This document shows positions 21,045 through 31,050 of a DNA stretch of 64,000 nt, piece by piece. The first letter of the stretch is position 1. Each line of letters begins with the position of its first letter. The DNA is taken from positions 182,325,250 to 182,389,249 of the forward strand of contig BTPG01000001.1 of NCBI GenBank assembly GCA_036245525.1. Direction: 5' to 3'. Below the pieces are notes generated by a model. The model saw only the letters and a list, made by a program, of their open reading frames with translations, was not told the DNA's origin and did no database searches. The translations under genes were made by a program, and so were the position numbers. This DNA comes from Semisulcospira habei. Taxonomy: Eukaryota; Mollusca; Gastropoda; Semisulcospiridae.

Positions 21045-21160
21045 GATGTCAAAGAAAAACAGAAGATAGTCATAGTGGTAGAAAACCCTTTAAAATAGAA
21101 ACAAATAACGACGTTTCGGATCAAAGATCCTTCCTCAGGTGACATGGAAACAAACGTAGA
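21045..21160 (-). mobile_element. Short retroelement-like repeat C, copy 1
   Basis: Shares AACAGAAGATAGT, AACCCTTTAAAATAGAAAC, ACGACGTTTCGGATCAAAG and TGACATGGAAACAAACG with 23415-23520. On the minus strand it reads CCTGAGGAAGGATC...GATCCGAAACGTC. This resembles the 3' parts of Penelope-like elements, some of which carry hammerhead ribozymes. The resemblance is suggestive only. Confidence 0.45.
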
Positions 21161-21221
21161 ACATAAAAGAACACGACATAAAGAAAAGACGTCATCCTGT
21201 ATAGAGAGAATTTAGAATGAC

Positions 21222-21252
<31 letters not shown>
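21222..21252. repeat. Poly-A run
   Basis: About 31 consecutive A bases, followed by CCCATACACACA. Confidence 0.95.
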
Positions 21253-21254
<2 letters not shown>

Positions 21255-21372
21255 CATACACACATAATGACACAAATACACATGCACAAAACACGTACCA
21301 CAAAACTTACGTCTATATACATACACGTCACTGCATAAATTCGCATTCACTCGTGCCTGCTGCAGCTCACGC

Positions 21373-21396
21373 ACACACACACACACACACACACAT
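21373..21396. repeat. (AC)12 microsatellite
   Basis: A short AC run. Confidence 0.9.
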
Positions 21397-21689
21397 GAAC
21401 ACAAAACCCTCAGACTGGGTGACCTACCATTTTATGTGAAAATGGGTTCCCATATTTCTATTTATTCTAGGGCTCTGGAGTTGATGCCAATGTTTAGAAC
21501 TCACCTTATAACTAAGCTCTACAACTTAAAATAAAATAGACATTTTCTAGAAACAGAGCCACTGGATGGAAAAAAAATGGGCGTTTACCCCAAAAGTGGG
21601 TGCCTCTCACACAAAACTGGGATTACAGTGAAAATACCTCACTAAAGATACCTTTGGTTGATTTTACTATTATGATTGTTTGAGTGGGG

Positions 21690-21788
21690 TTGTAAGGGGG
21701 TTGGGGGGGGGGGGAGAAGTGTGTGTGTGTGTGGGGGGCGGGGCGGGGGGGGGGGGGGGAGGGGAGGGTGGGGGGGGGGGGAGAGGGG
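21690..21788. repeat. G-rich tract, G-quadruplex capable
   Basis: A hundred bases of G runs broken by GTGTGTGTGTG and single A, C or T. It has many possible quadruplex registers. The plus-strand frame through it encodes only Gly-rich sequence and is not a gene. Confidence 0.85.
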
Positions 21789-22116
21789 GTCATCACTTTT
21801 GGTTTATAGAGCTGCTCAATGCACTCTTATGAATGAAAGAGTTTCATTATCAGTGGAATCAGTAGGTCATTTCAGAGGCGCACACTGAGTTGCACGTCAA
21901 ACCACTCACAAATACTCATTTGGAGTGCACCAGATGGATCCAGTTGGCAAAGTCCCACATTCCACACTATAGGACAGCTAAGACTGAAAAGCAATCGCGG
22001 CGTTTATGGCGCGGTACAAGGTTTAAAACTAAGAAAATGTTGTTTTTAGAAGCGTGTCGGGCAAAAGTTTTTATGAAAACTGTTTTAAAACCTCTTTTAA
22101 CTCAACTTTTCTTAAT

Positions 22117-22131
22117 GTTAAAAGTGTTTTA
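22117..22131. repeat. Target site duplication of SINE-like A copy 1, left
   Basis: GTTAAAAGTGTTTTA, repeated exactly at 22508-22522. Confidence 0.9.
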
Positions 22132-22507
22132 TTGTACATTACTTAACGTCCCGACAGCAACAAGGCTTTCTCAGGACGTGCCTGCACTGCTTGTGAAAAA
22201 ACAACAACTAAACAGAACATTGAATGTATATCGCCAGCCGGTCAAATACATTAAATAAACCTAACACATGGGGCCTACATAAAGCTAAGACCATTTAGCA
22301 ACACACATCCAATATCAAGAGCTACAGGCAGTGCAGACAGTAGGGAGAGTTTTAAAAAGTCAAATACAGGTGAATGGACAAAGGGCCGACAGAGACACAT
22401 GCCCCAGAATAGAGAGAAAAACCCACCCTGTGGGGCTGACCAGGGTGCCCCTGGGAAATAAAAAGTAGTTAACCCCACCCAAGTCCCCCAGGGCAGACCC
22501 GGGTGGG
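22132..22507 (-). mobile_element. SINE-like repeat A, copy 1 (minus)
   Basis: A 376 bp element on the minus strand. Its 5' part has ACCCGGGTCTGCCCTGGGGG and CAGCCCCACAGGGTGGG. Its 3' part has CAGTGCAGGCACGTCC, TTGCTGTCGGGACGTTAAG and a TGTAC tail. It is flanked by the 15 bp duplication at 22117-22131 and 22508-22522. No pol III boxes are obvious, so it may be a LINE 3' end or an atypical SINE. The GGGACGTTAA terminal block is common in mollusc short retroelements, from memory. Confidence 0.85.
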
Positions 22508-22522
22508 GTTAAAAGTGTTTTA
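22508..22522. repeat. Target site duplication of SINE-like A copy 1, right
   Basis: Exact repeat of 22117-22131. Confidence 0.9.
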
Positions 22523-22593
22523 ATTTACAAGCATGTCGTAACTGATATGCATCTATTCCAACGTATAGTGCTGGATATTTTTCCCATCCTTCG

Positions 22594-22698
22594 CTCAACA
22601 CTCGACTTTCCAGTCCTTCCCTGAAACACCCCCAACCGGTCTGCCCTCAACACTCGACTTTCCAGTCCTTCCTTCAAACACCCCCACCCGGGTCTGCC
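22594..22698. repeat. 52 bp tandem duplication at a SINE junction
   Basis: A 27-base block at 22594-22620 recurs exactly at 22646-22672. The following 25 bases, AACACCCCCAACCGG-like, also recur with small changes. The duplicated unit includes the first bases of SINE-like A copy 2, so the duplication spans the insertion junction. Confidence 0.85.
22667..22679. repeat. Target site duplication of SINE-like A copy 2, left
   Basis: CCTTCCTTCAAAC, repeated at 23047-23059. Confidence 0.85.
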
Positions 22699-23046
22699 CT
22701 GGGGGACTTTTTAGTTCCCAGGGGCACCCTGGTCAGCCCCACAGGGTGGGTTTTTTCTCTATATTCCGGGGGCATGTGTTTCTGTCTACCCTTGGTCCAT
22801 TCACCTGCATTTTCCTTTTTTAAACTCTCCCTACTGTCTGCGCTGCCTGTGGCTCTTGATATTCGATGTGTGTTGCTAAATGGTCTTAGCTTTATTTAGG
22901 CCCCATGTCGTAGGTTTTATTTAACGTATTGGACCGGCTGGCGACATACATTCAATATTCTGTTGAGTTTTTGTCACTAGCAGTGCAGGCACGTCCTGAG
23001 AAAGTCTTGTTGCTGTCGGGACGTTAAGCTATGTACAATCAATCAA
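22680..23046 (+). mobile_element. SINE-like repeat A, copy 2 (plus)
   Basis: A 367 bp plus-strand member of family A, ending GGACGTTAAGCTATGTACAA then TCAATCAA. It is bounded by a 13 bp duplication. It lies about 170 bases from copy 1 in opposite orientation, so the two could pair as a long hairpin. Confidence 0.85.
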
Positions 23047-23059
23047 CCTTCCTTCAAAC
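23047..23059. repeat. Target site duplication of SINE-like A copy 2, right
   Basis: Exact repeat of 22667-22679. Confidence 0.85.
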
Positions 23060-23401
23060 GGACAGCATTCACACAAATAATACTTTACTATTACATCAGA
23101 AAATGGCCCATCCAAGCCTGCACTCTTTTAACTGCACTAAACGACTGACTGGTGCAGACGACGCATGAAACGACGCTGACTCTGTGACGTCATTTCCATT
23201 CAATCAATTTGTGCATACAATCCAAAAGGAGATGCGGCATTGATAACATCGACAAACCTACAAAATAAAGCAACAGGTTCAACCAAAAGGTCGGGCAGGA
23301 CAAAAGACAACAGCAGCCTCACCCAAAGTCTAAACGTCCTCTCTTACAATGCGCACTCATACAATCACTTCACTTCTTAGCAACCGGCGCACGAATATAA
23401 T

Positions 23402-23533
23402 TATAGGCTAAGTCAAACTAAAACAGAAGATAGTGGCGAAAAACCCTTTAAAATAGAAACAAAGAACGACGTTTCAGATCAAATATTCTTCATCTGACAT
23501 GGAAACAAACGTAGAAAACGTATAGGCTAAGTC
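23402..23533 (-). mobile_element. Short retroelement-like repeat C, copy 2, with duplication
   Basis: The 106 bp insert 23415-23520 is flanked by TATAGGCTAAGTC at 23402-23414 and 23521-23533. The insert matches 21045-21160. The clean 13 bp duplication shows that this short sequence was a complete insertion and not a random remnant. Confidence 0.75.
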
Positions 23534-24053
23534 CCTGGTGAACGTATACATGAATCTCAAATCTGCCACTAGACATGACCTTTCTCCACATCACCCCGGA
23601 AGTACATTACAACTCAACACTTTTTTTAACAAAACAACCACACCCTCAAATAACAAACCTAATTCTGTAGAAACATAAACAATTTACTCCCTAAAACAAC
23701 AAAATATCCCCCCTGACCCATATCAGCTATGAAGTTATTTATAGCTAGCTGAGAAGGGTGATGTAATACATACACGCTCATTTTCAGGGTTCTGTGTCAC
23801 AACACACACACACACATTGCTGGGAGGGACAAGTTTTCAAACACACTACCGGCGTGTCTGTTAAACACAAAAGTGCATGTGTTAACGCCAAAATGAGAAA
23901 AACAGATTTTTTTACTTTTTATGAATCTTTACCGCAAGACAATGCAGAAACAACCCTCAGAAAAAATGGGTGTCTGACTTGGAAACCCAGAATTATACAC
24001 ATACCCAGTTTCCATAAGGATGGTAAAGACAGTCACCCGTTTTAGGTCTTTCG

Positions 24054-24120
<67 letters not shown>

Positions 24121-25010
24121 ACACCCACACACACACTCAAAGGTAGCATCTAGCATCAACAGTGAGGTCAAGTCTGGCACCAACTACCCATCAGGCCGAG
24201 CATACCCCTAGGGGCGAATGTTCAAGCCGCGTGGATGGTAAGTGCCAAGCCTGTCCGCGAAAAAGGATTCTGTCATTTTGCGGCAGATGAAGTGGGATGT
24301 ATTTTGCCAAAGGATGCATATGCTGAAATGTGTGAGGCTATGAGGAGGTTCGTTGAAATGACGTCCAACCTGGTTGTTGTATCAAACAATGCCTCATCTC
24401 TTATCAGAATGATGCAGGGTTGCACATCACATGCTATTATAATATTATGTCATGTATTATGTCTATAAAATCTATAATCTATAAAATGGACGTAAATACT
24501 AGGGTAGTTGCACATAGGTGGCAGTCTTCAATCACAGACACTGATTCAGATTTTAGTTTTAATAATTCCCCAAAGCAGAATTTCAGCTTTTTTGTTCAGA
24601 CAGAACAGTCTGCCGGAGTTGGGAGATCTGACAGGTATGACCTGATGTTAAGATCTTAGAGTTAGATGCATATAAATTCAGGTGACCCAACTCAGGGAGG
24701 GTCAGCAAATGAGTAGAAAATGTCTAATTTTGATAAAATGTTTTTGGGTGTTTTGTGGTACTTTTGCAAGCTTTTCAATCATATTTGGGATAAACCTAGT
24801 TGATGACAAGACCAGGCTTTCCGTTAACAGAAAATTCTCAGTATTTGACAGGGATGGAAAAAAAACAGAAGTCCCCTGGATGGACTAATTATCTTGAGAA
24901 AAAATTAACTTTATATCCCTACTGTGTTTCAAATACGCGACAGACTGTAGAGTGCCTGGGACATATTTTTATCTTGACGGACAATTTAAAATCCTGGCGG
25001 AAAGCCTGAA
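23534..25010. other. Spacer with microsatellite, no recognised gene
   Basis: Frames here are short. One at 24235-24468 looks coding-like by composition but shows no motif I know. The (AC)n run at 24057-24136 is listed separately. From about 24690 on, phrases such as TGATGACAAGACC and GGTCAGCAAATG resemble the array units at 49.4-52.3 kb, so this may be a decayed copy. Confidence 0.4.
24057..24136. repeat. (AC)n microsatellite
   Basis: About 80 bases of AC with a few CC interruptions near the end. Confidence 0.97.
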
Positions 25011-25019
25011 GACCATCTT

Positions 25020-25235
25020 AATTTTCTCATGCATACTAATTTGGTTGAGTACCCATAAAGGTCAAAGGTAGGAGGTTGGCAAATATGTGGAAATGTTAAA
25101 ACGTAGGATTTGGTCATGATACCAAACACACTTGCTCATTTGAGTGACCCTTTGAAAACGTCGGTCACAGACGGTGAGGCAGGTTACGCAGATGGTCATG
25201 CATGTGAGCCATGACGGCTTTGCCATTTTTCTTTG
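25020..25235 (+). repeat. Decayed end of an array-type repeat
   Basis: Contains ACTAATTTGGTTGAGTACCC, AAAGGTCAAAGG and the terminal phrase CATGTGAGCCATGACGGC followed by TTTGCCATTTT. This matches the ends of the arrays at 50.35 and 52.29 kb. Confidence 0.6.
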
Positions 25236-25248
25236 TGTCTGTGTGTAG

Positions 25249-25340
25249 GGAAAAGTCCCAACAGTGATATGGTGCAAAGTGGCCCCCTACCCATGGTGGC
25301 AGGACGGACCTACCTTAACCCAGGGCAAGACGACCAAATG
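25249..25340 (+). other. Candidate 92-base exon
   Basis: It is preceded by a T-rich stretch and GTGTGTAG and followed by ATG|GTAAGA, a strong donor. Two phases are open. One reads TVIWCKVAPYPWW, which resembles the start of a PWWP domain. The other reads SDMVQSGPLPMVAGRTY. No matching neighbouring exon was found: joining to the acceptor before 25410 gives an immediate stop in the PWWP-like phase. It may be a lone exon of an unseen gene or a chance signal. Confidence 0.25.
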
Positions 25341-26109
25341 GTAAGATTTATGTTTTGTGTGTGTGTGCTGCAGGTAGCTTTTGACACAAGGTTGTGGCTT
25401 TTCTGCAGAACCTCTGCACCAGACCTTGTATGTCAATAGCAAGTCACAGCTCATCTACAATGTATCATCGCCACCCATGGTTTCACGTAAACTTGTCATA
25501 AAGTCAAACAGTTTTTGGTGTACTTTTCTTATCACTGTTCTTGCAAACTTGTGCTAGGATGTTTGCCAGATAGGCTGTACCCAAGTATGCCTTGGGGTGA
25601 GAGAGGTTGGCACACATCAAGGCAGTGTTTAAAACGGGGCATTGTTTTGATGAAGAAAGGAGTAATGACAAAAGAAAGCAAAACGTCCTGGAAACACACA
25701 TGAACAACCAGTAGATAGATACAAGTAAAAATAATCAGTCACTGACTTAGGTCTCTCAGTGAAGGTCTCTCAGTGAAGTGTGCATAGTGGAGGCTATATT
25801 ATGTGTGATGTGTAATACATCTTTATTCACAGTCCCCAGATTACTGAGAAGTCATGTACCAGTAATGTCTTTGGCTTGGGCAAGAGGTACAACTTGCCTG
25901 CCTCATGGAAAAAGAACATCTCATAATTATCACTGAAAGGCCATGTTCAGTTTCACATCGAGTTCATTCAATGTCTACATGTGTGTGCACAGCTGAAGGT
26001 AAACCTACTATAAAATGTGCATGCTGCAAACAGCCTTCCAACTTTCACCCCAGGGTACCGTCGGGAATGCGTGGTAGCACTAGCAGTAGTAGCACGTACA
26101 GTTATACTT

Positions 26110-26330
26110 CAAGATTTAAGATGACTTTATTGTTGCTGTGATAGAAAATAATCATACACATCAAAACTTGTTTTGCCACCACAGGTGCTGCTCACATTCC
26201 ACTCACTTGCTCATTCCACAAATTATAATAACAGAGCTACAAAATGGACAATGACTCGGGATGGGTGAAGCCCGTCGCCAAGGCATTTAATGGCCGGCGC
26301 CAGTGACCTCATCCCGACCTGAACATCCCT
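26110..26330 (-). mobile_element. LINE 3'-end-like fragment (minus strand)
   Basis: AGATGACTTTATTGTTGCTG is of the same kind as 17405 and 18462. About 130 bases later CGGGATGGGTGAAGCC and CTCATCCCG form a small inverted repeat. No coding sequence is attached. Confidence 0.35.
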
Positions 26331-26339
26331 AACAAAAAC

Positions 26340-27850
26340 AGAAAGCTAAGACAGCCCTATGTCTCCTAAACACACTAGTATATGCTCTTTAGTTAAATTC
26401 CTACTTGACTAAAGCTAGTACATAAAAATACAAGTTGACAGAAACAATGAAAGGAAAATAATCTCCGATCTAGGCAACATAAAACAACGGTCAAAGCTGC
26501 ACCTGGAGGCAATGGTTCAGCTGTTTACTGCATCCATGGACGCAATGGTTCAGCTATTTACTGCGTTTGGCTAACTACCCTGATTAAACTTTCAAGTGTA
26601 TGATTTTTCGTGTTTAATGTACATACCGGCACCTCACTCAGAAGTGCACACTATGGGTAGCCTTCCATTAAGTGACCAGCTTTCTCAGCCTTCATTTAAA
26701 ATAAAACAATAAACAATTATATTACTGTGGAAAAGGTCTAAGAACGTTTTTTTTTGTATAAAAAAAACAGCAACAACGATAAGGATACACCATCAGATGA
26801 TTGAATTGTGCCAAAATATGATTATTTTTAGTATGATCAATTTGCGCTCCATAAAATGATAAAGATCAAATTGAAAACTAAAATTCACACTAACGGTGTC
26901 ATAAACAAGACTAGCTTCATTATTCATGTGGCCTGTAAATAGTGTAGGCACTTTTCTAATTAAACTGCATGCAACTCCACTAACTACAACCCTACAAACA
27001 GATTTGTGGCATTTAAACAACTAATGAACTTGTAGACAGGCAATAGTCATACCCTTTCACATTCATTCAGTTATATCTTGAACCGCTCGGAGATTACTCT
27101 GCACTGAGGTAGTCGCTACAGCTCCAAAAACACATGGCCCCACGAGCTCCTTAGCATTTGCGTTATCGTGGAATTGTTTATATTACAGCGGACGGCAGAC
27201 GTTGCCGTCCCGTTAGTCCTTTCCCTTTTTGTCCCTTGTTTCCTTGACTGCGTGCGCAAAATAAAACTGACTTACCGTGAGAAGTCTTCGCAAGATTTTA
27301 TACTGACTAAACGTGTCTTAATTATTATTGACCGTTTGGTCATTATTGACCGTTTTGTCTACTGCAGTTAAATTACCATACTGTGTGTTCACATTATTAA
27401 ACATTGCTAAACTACAACATTCTTAGAGAGAGAAAGAGAGATGAAATGAAACTTTATTAAGAGAGAGAGAAAACAACAGCCTAGTGATAATAAAGTGTAA
27501 AAATGGTTATAACTAAATAGTGTATAGGTCTATACACGGTATAAGTGAAGACACAGTCGTACTATCCGTGAACTGAAAAACTCGAAAAGCTTTTGGTCAG
27601 GCAGGGAGCCGCATGAGCAAAAAGGAGGGGAGGAAATACAGTCGCGGCGGGTTTGATATGTGCCAGATATCTCTCACGACAGCTTGATGATAACTGACTC
27701 GCACCCATACTTGCTGGAATTCAGGGACCTTTTTTTCTCTGTCCGTTGAGTTATAGACTGCATTGTGTTAATGCACAATAAAATGTTATATAAATTATTA
27801 TAGTTACACTGTATACATAATCAATTCTAACTTCTGCTGATTAATAATTT
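26340..27850. other. Spacer without recognised gene
   Basis: AT-rich DNA with short frames only. A purine repeat (GA-rich) lies around 27427-27470 next to AACTTTATTAAG, another possible LINE 3' end. Nothing else is recognisable. Confidence 0.5.
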
Positions 27851-27985
27851 TTGTCTACCGTATTGAAAATATGGTAGACTTTGAGATGGGGGTGGTCGAA
27901 GCCCGATTGGTAACATGCAAATAACAGGCGGGTGGGCCAGAGATAGTGGCAAAGAAGTAACAAGATAAAAATGACGTCACGTCTA
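27850..27985 (+). repeat. Solitary arm of foldback repeat E
   Basis: From TTGAAAATATGGTAGAC through GGCAAAGAAGTAACAAG to AAAATGACGTCAC it matches both arms of the inverted-repeat element at 45117-45867. Only one arm is found here. Confidence 0.7.
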
Positions 27986-28192
27986 GCTATTCTGACCTTG
28001 CTGTTGAACGTAGTTTGACGCGAAGCACCGAGTGTGTGTGCGTATGTATGTAAACACTAACATCTCCAAATTTTTTTGCTTAAGTACAAGCTTGGAAATA
28101 GAGGATATGCTTCACTCGGGGGTTGTCTAGGAGAGCCTCAGAGCATATTGAAATTGGATGTCTCGTTGGAGAGTTAAATGACTATTTATAAA

Positions 28193-28440
28193 AATAAATA
28201 AATAAATAAGTGCATTAAATAGGCACTTTATCCCAAATGAAAATCGCCTCAAAGCGCTGCCGCAAACTGAACCCAACAAGGACGCTCACGTGAATCAAGC
28301 GCATTCACTCACACACTGTACATAAACACAGAACATTCTCGTGGTCCTATGGGCAAGCTCAAGCGAGCTACTGAAGTTTTGGAAATTCAAATCGTTTATA
28401 TTTAAAATTTGTTTAAGTGGGCTGAAATTGATACCAATAA
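28193..28440 (-). mobile_element. SINE-like repeat B, copy 2 (minus)
   Basis: Complement of 18893-19149: an AAATAAATAAATAAAT tail, then GCACTTTATCCC, CTCACGTGAATCAAGC, GCAAGCTCAAGCGAGC and TTAAGTGGGCTGAAATTG. It lies about 110 bases from the left LTR of the Gypsy element. Confidence 0.75.
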
Positions 28441-28547
28441 AATACTGATAATAAAATACACGTATGTTAACAGTACAACTACAACTACAAGCCAACAAGC
28501 AATAATTACAACTGAAATGACTTGCTTGACATTTTTAGTGTCTTCTT

Positions 28548-28551
28548 GCCA
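28548..28551. repeat. Target site duplication of the LTR element, left
   Basis: GCCA precedes the left LTR and recurs right after the right LTR at 35042-35045. Confidence 0.75.
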
Positions 28552-29049
28552 TGTTGCACTATGGACACGTAAAACAACTGAAGTCCAGTGATGTTTTTCT
28601 CTTGTGTTTATTTCAGTCTAAAGAGCATTGTCTGGGGTTGGGCAAGACCAACCACAGACTACAATTCGGTCGTTCTCTCACTAGTCTTCTACTTTCGTCC
28701 ATCTCTCTCACTCTCCTTCACTCTCCTCTCGTGTTCCCTCTCCGTCCCTCTCTCGTTGTGTCTCTGGTTGTGTGTCCCCTCTCGTTGTGTCCCCCATATA
28801 TACCCTTGCCCTGATCAATCATCTTCCCACTTAGGACCAGCCGTGATTAGCGCGTCCCCGCGTGCCGACGGTCCCGTTAATTAGATGCCATCCATTTCCC
28901 ATGTAGTAACAGTTCCGGAGGGCCGGCCCGTTATCTTGATTAGGGCTGCCTGCGTGTCCGGTAGTTACATACAGACGCTGACCATATGGTACGTGACCGG
29001 AAACTACATCCGGATGCTGGATGTGGAGGCACGCGTCAGTAGTGTAACA
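28552..29049 (-). repeat. 3' LTR (left in the window)
   Basis: 498 bp, starts TGTTGCACTATGG and ends AGTGTAACA. On the minus strand it contains a TATATA box (complement of ATATATACCC near 28796) and an AATAAA signal (complement of TTTATT near 28608). Relative to the other LTR it lacks about 28 bases near 28845. The purine-rich GGGTTAGGGAGGAA next to it on the minus strand is the likely polypurine tract. Confidence 0.92.
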
Positions 29050-29343
29050 TTCCTCCCTAACCCGAGAAAAATACATCCCATTCAGGATTATTTTTCTTTC
29101 TTGCTCAGAGGATTTACACTTCGGGACATAATAACAATATAATTACACATCATTACACAATCAAAATACATTTCAAATCGGTGCTTGATATCTTATCCAA
29201 TTATAACAACAATTGTTCCATCCAAATACATATAACATAAAATAAAAGAGAAAAAGTTCATTGTCAACACTGAAATTGTTCGTCTCGCATGGGCACCGTT
29301 GCGCTCACAGTCCCAACATAATTCATCCACCTCATAGGTCGCC

Positions 29344-29739
29344 TCATTTCAAGGCCGGGTAGAATTTCACGACTGGCGATGTCGTCTTCAGTTCCACCCT
29401 GTCTTCCATCATCAGTGCGGAGGCACTTGCTCCGTAGACGTCATTGTCGGCCGCCACAGTTGTAGCCACCGATCCCGGGTCCAGTGTAGGTCGAGTGACC
29501 CCACTATGTCCTCGCCTAAGTCTCGATAAAGGGCCAGCTTTTAACAAATCAAAATATCGGGCTACTCCCACTATTTCGCCTACAATTGACATGATTACTG
29601 CCATTACTAATAAATTATAAGTGTTATCTGCTAAACCCAATATCATGAGACAGAGGACAAATCTCATCTTGCCCATCTGCAAAATGTAATTTACACCCGT
29701 AGTTGTATATTCATACACCCAAAACTGCATTATCTGCAC
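29344..29739 (-). CDS. Extra 3' frame of the Gypsy element
   Basis: A 131-codon frame between integrase and the 3' LTR. The first half is hydrophobic (FVLCLMILGLADNTYNLLVMAVIMSIV broken into two candidate membrane segments); the second half is polar. Position and hydrophobicity recall the end of an envelope-type third gene of some Gypsy elements, but no envelope motif, cleavage site or Cys pattern is seen. It could also be a chance frame. Confidence 0.35.
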   Translation of the reverse strand: MQIMQFWVYEYTTTGVNYILQMGKMRFVLCLMILGLADNTYNLLVMAVIMSIVGEIVGVARYFDLLKAGPLSRLRRGHSGVTRPTLDPGSVATTVAADNDVYGASASALMMEDRVELKTTSPVVKFYPALK

Positions 29740-29794
29740 GATTTCCTGATTGATCCTCTCTCAATACCACTTGAGAGTTGCATTTTAATGAAGC

Positions 29795-30337
29795 CTAAAG
29801 TAGATCTCCTATAGCTTTTAATAACCGCCTCACCCCTTTACTCTTATTCTTAGGCAGGATTGTGTCCACATGCTTTATCCTATCATCATCAGAGTTATCT
29901 GATGTGCCTTCGCCCGAGCTAACATCAGCCGATTCTGCTTCGACTGTTTGTCTCCTCTTATGGCGTCTAACCCTTTTTGCTAACTCCATGAGAGGTATGT
30001 CTTCTTCTGAAGACGAGTTCTCCCGTTCCCTACGCTGTCTTTTGATCCAACTTTCTCTTGAAGGTAAGTCGCCTACATCTTTGCTGTCACTGGAAGAGCT
30101 GTCTTCTGGTGCGATCGCATAATTAGTCTTTCTAAGGGGCCTAATTGTTTCCGCTGAGGGTTTAGGCCACTCATCTAACTTAGCGAGTCTTATGTGCTCT
30201 GCATGCACTTTAACTACTTCACCAGTCAATTGGTTCCTGATCCTGTACGTTACTGGGGTTGTTTGCTCGACCACTCTATAGTAAGGTTTCCATTTGCTGT
30301 CTAGCTTGTTTTTCCTTTGATTATTTTTATAGTACAC
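29795..30337 (-). pseudogene. Integrase C-terminal region of the Gypsy element
   Basis: 180 codons, the first of which overlap the core frame by 36 bases in another phase. It starts with YYKNNQRKNKLDSKWKPYY and continues VTYRIRNQLTGEVVKVH and AEHIRLAKLDEW. This is the GPY/F-like C-terminal module that helps bind DNA. It is followed by an unusual Ser/Glu/Asp- and Arg/Lys-rich tail with several SSSSD and SSEE clusters. A frameshift around 30301-30337 cuts it from the catalytic core. Confidence 0.8.
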
Positions 30338-31044
30338 TGGGTCCCCGACTTTAATTTCGTCACTTTTGACCTGTCGGTTTGCATATTTTGCCCCCTCTTC
30401 TGTGATTTCTTTATCCGTTGGTGCACCTGGGTGAACAATTTGTGCTGTTGTTCTAAGGCTACCTTATGAAGGTCCTCTCCGACATATTTCCGTCTAGGCC
30501 TCAGTATGTTATCTAATGGTAACACTGGATCTCTGTTATACAGTAGAAAGAATGGAGAGCACTGAGTCGTTTCTGAAACGCTAACCCTGTATGCCGACAA
30601 CGCATGATTGATGTGCAAATCCCACGTTTGGATATCTTCCTGTATTTTCTTCGACATGATATCATTCATGGTACGATGAAATCTTTCTACCTTAGCGTTA
30701 GACTGTGGATGATAATATCTCGTCAAGACATGATCTATGTTTAGTTCACTGAGAACCTCCCTCGTGATCCGATTGACGTTTTCTGTGCCATTATCAGTAA
30801 CCACCTGCAAAGGACAGCCGTGTCGAGGAATTACCTCATCCATCAAGATTTGAGCAACAGTTTCTGCCGACTTATCTGGTGCTGGAAAGCACTCTGGATA
30901 TCCACTGTAATGGCAAACAAACCCTAAAATGTACTTGTTCCCAGACAGACTAGTAGGGAATGGACCCTGTATGTCTACACTAACCTTTGCAAAAGGATAT
31001 GGAGGAACGTCCATTTCCTGCACTTGGGCATTCTGTTTCTGCAT
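30301..31044 (-). pseudogene. Integrase catalytic core of the Gypsy element
   Basis: 247 codons with the DDE triad in view: VSVDIQGPF (first Asp), VVTDNGTEN (second Asp) and NAKVERFHRTM (Glu). This is the RNase H-fold core that inserts the cDNA into the genome. A TAA just upstream separates it from the zinc-binding part, and a frameshift downstream separates it from the C-terminal module. Confidence 0.88.
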
Positions 31045-31050
31045 AGCCCT

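Noticed and set aside
21676..21888. Gly-rich plus-strand frame
   Set aside because: It is a translation of the G-rich tract.
21890..22258. 122-codon plus-strand frame
   Set aside because: Its second half lies antisense within SINE-like A copy 1 and its first half is anonymous; no motif supports it.
24020..24211. His-Thr repeat frame
   Set aside because: It is a translation of the (AC)n microsatellite. The same applies to 53169-53450.
25383..25560. A second exon following the candidate at 25249
   Set aside because: An acceptor exists before 25410, but joining it to 25340 gives a stop in the PWWP-like phase, and the other open phase shows no recognisable protein.
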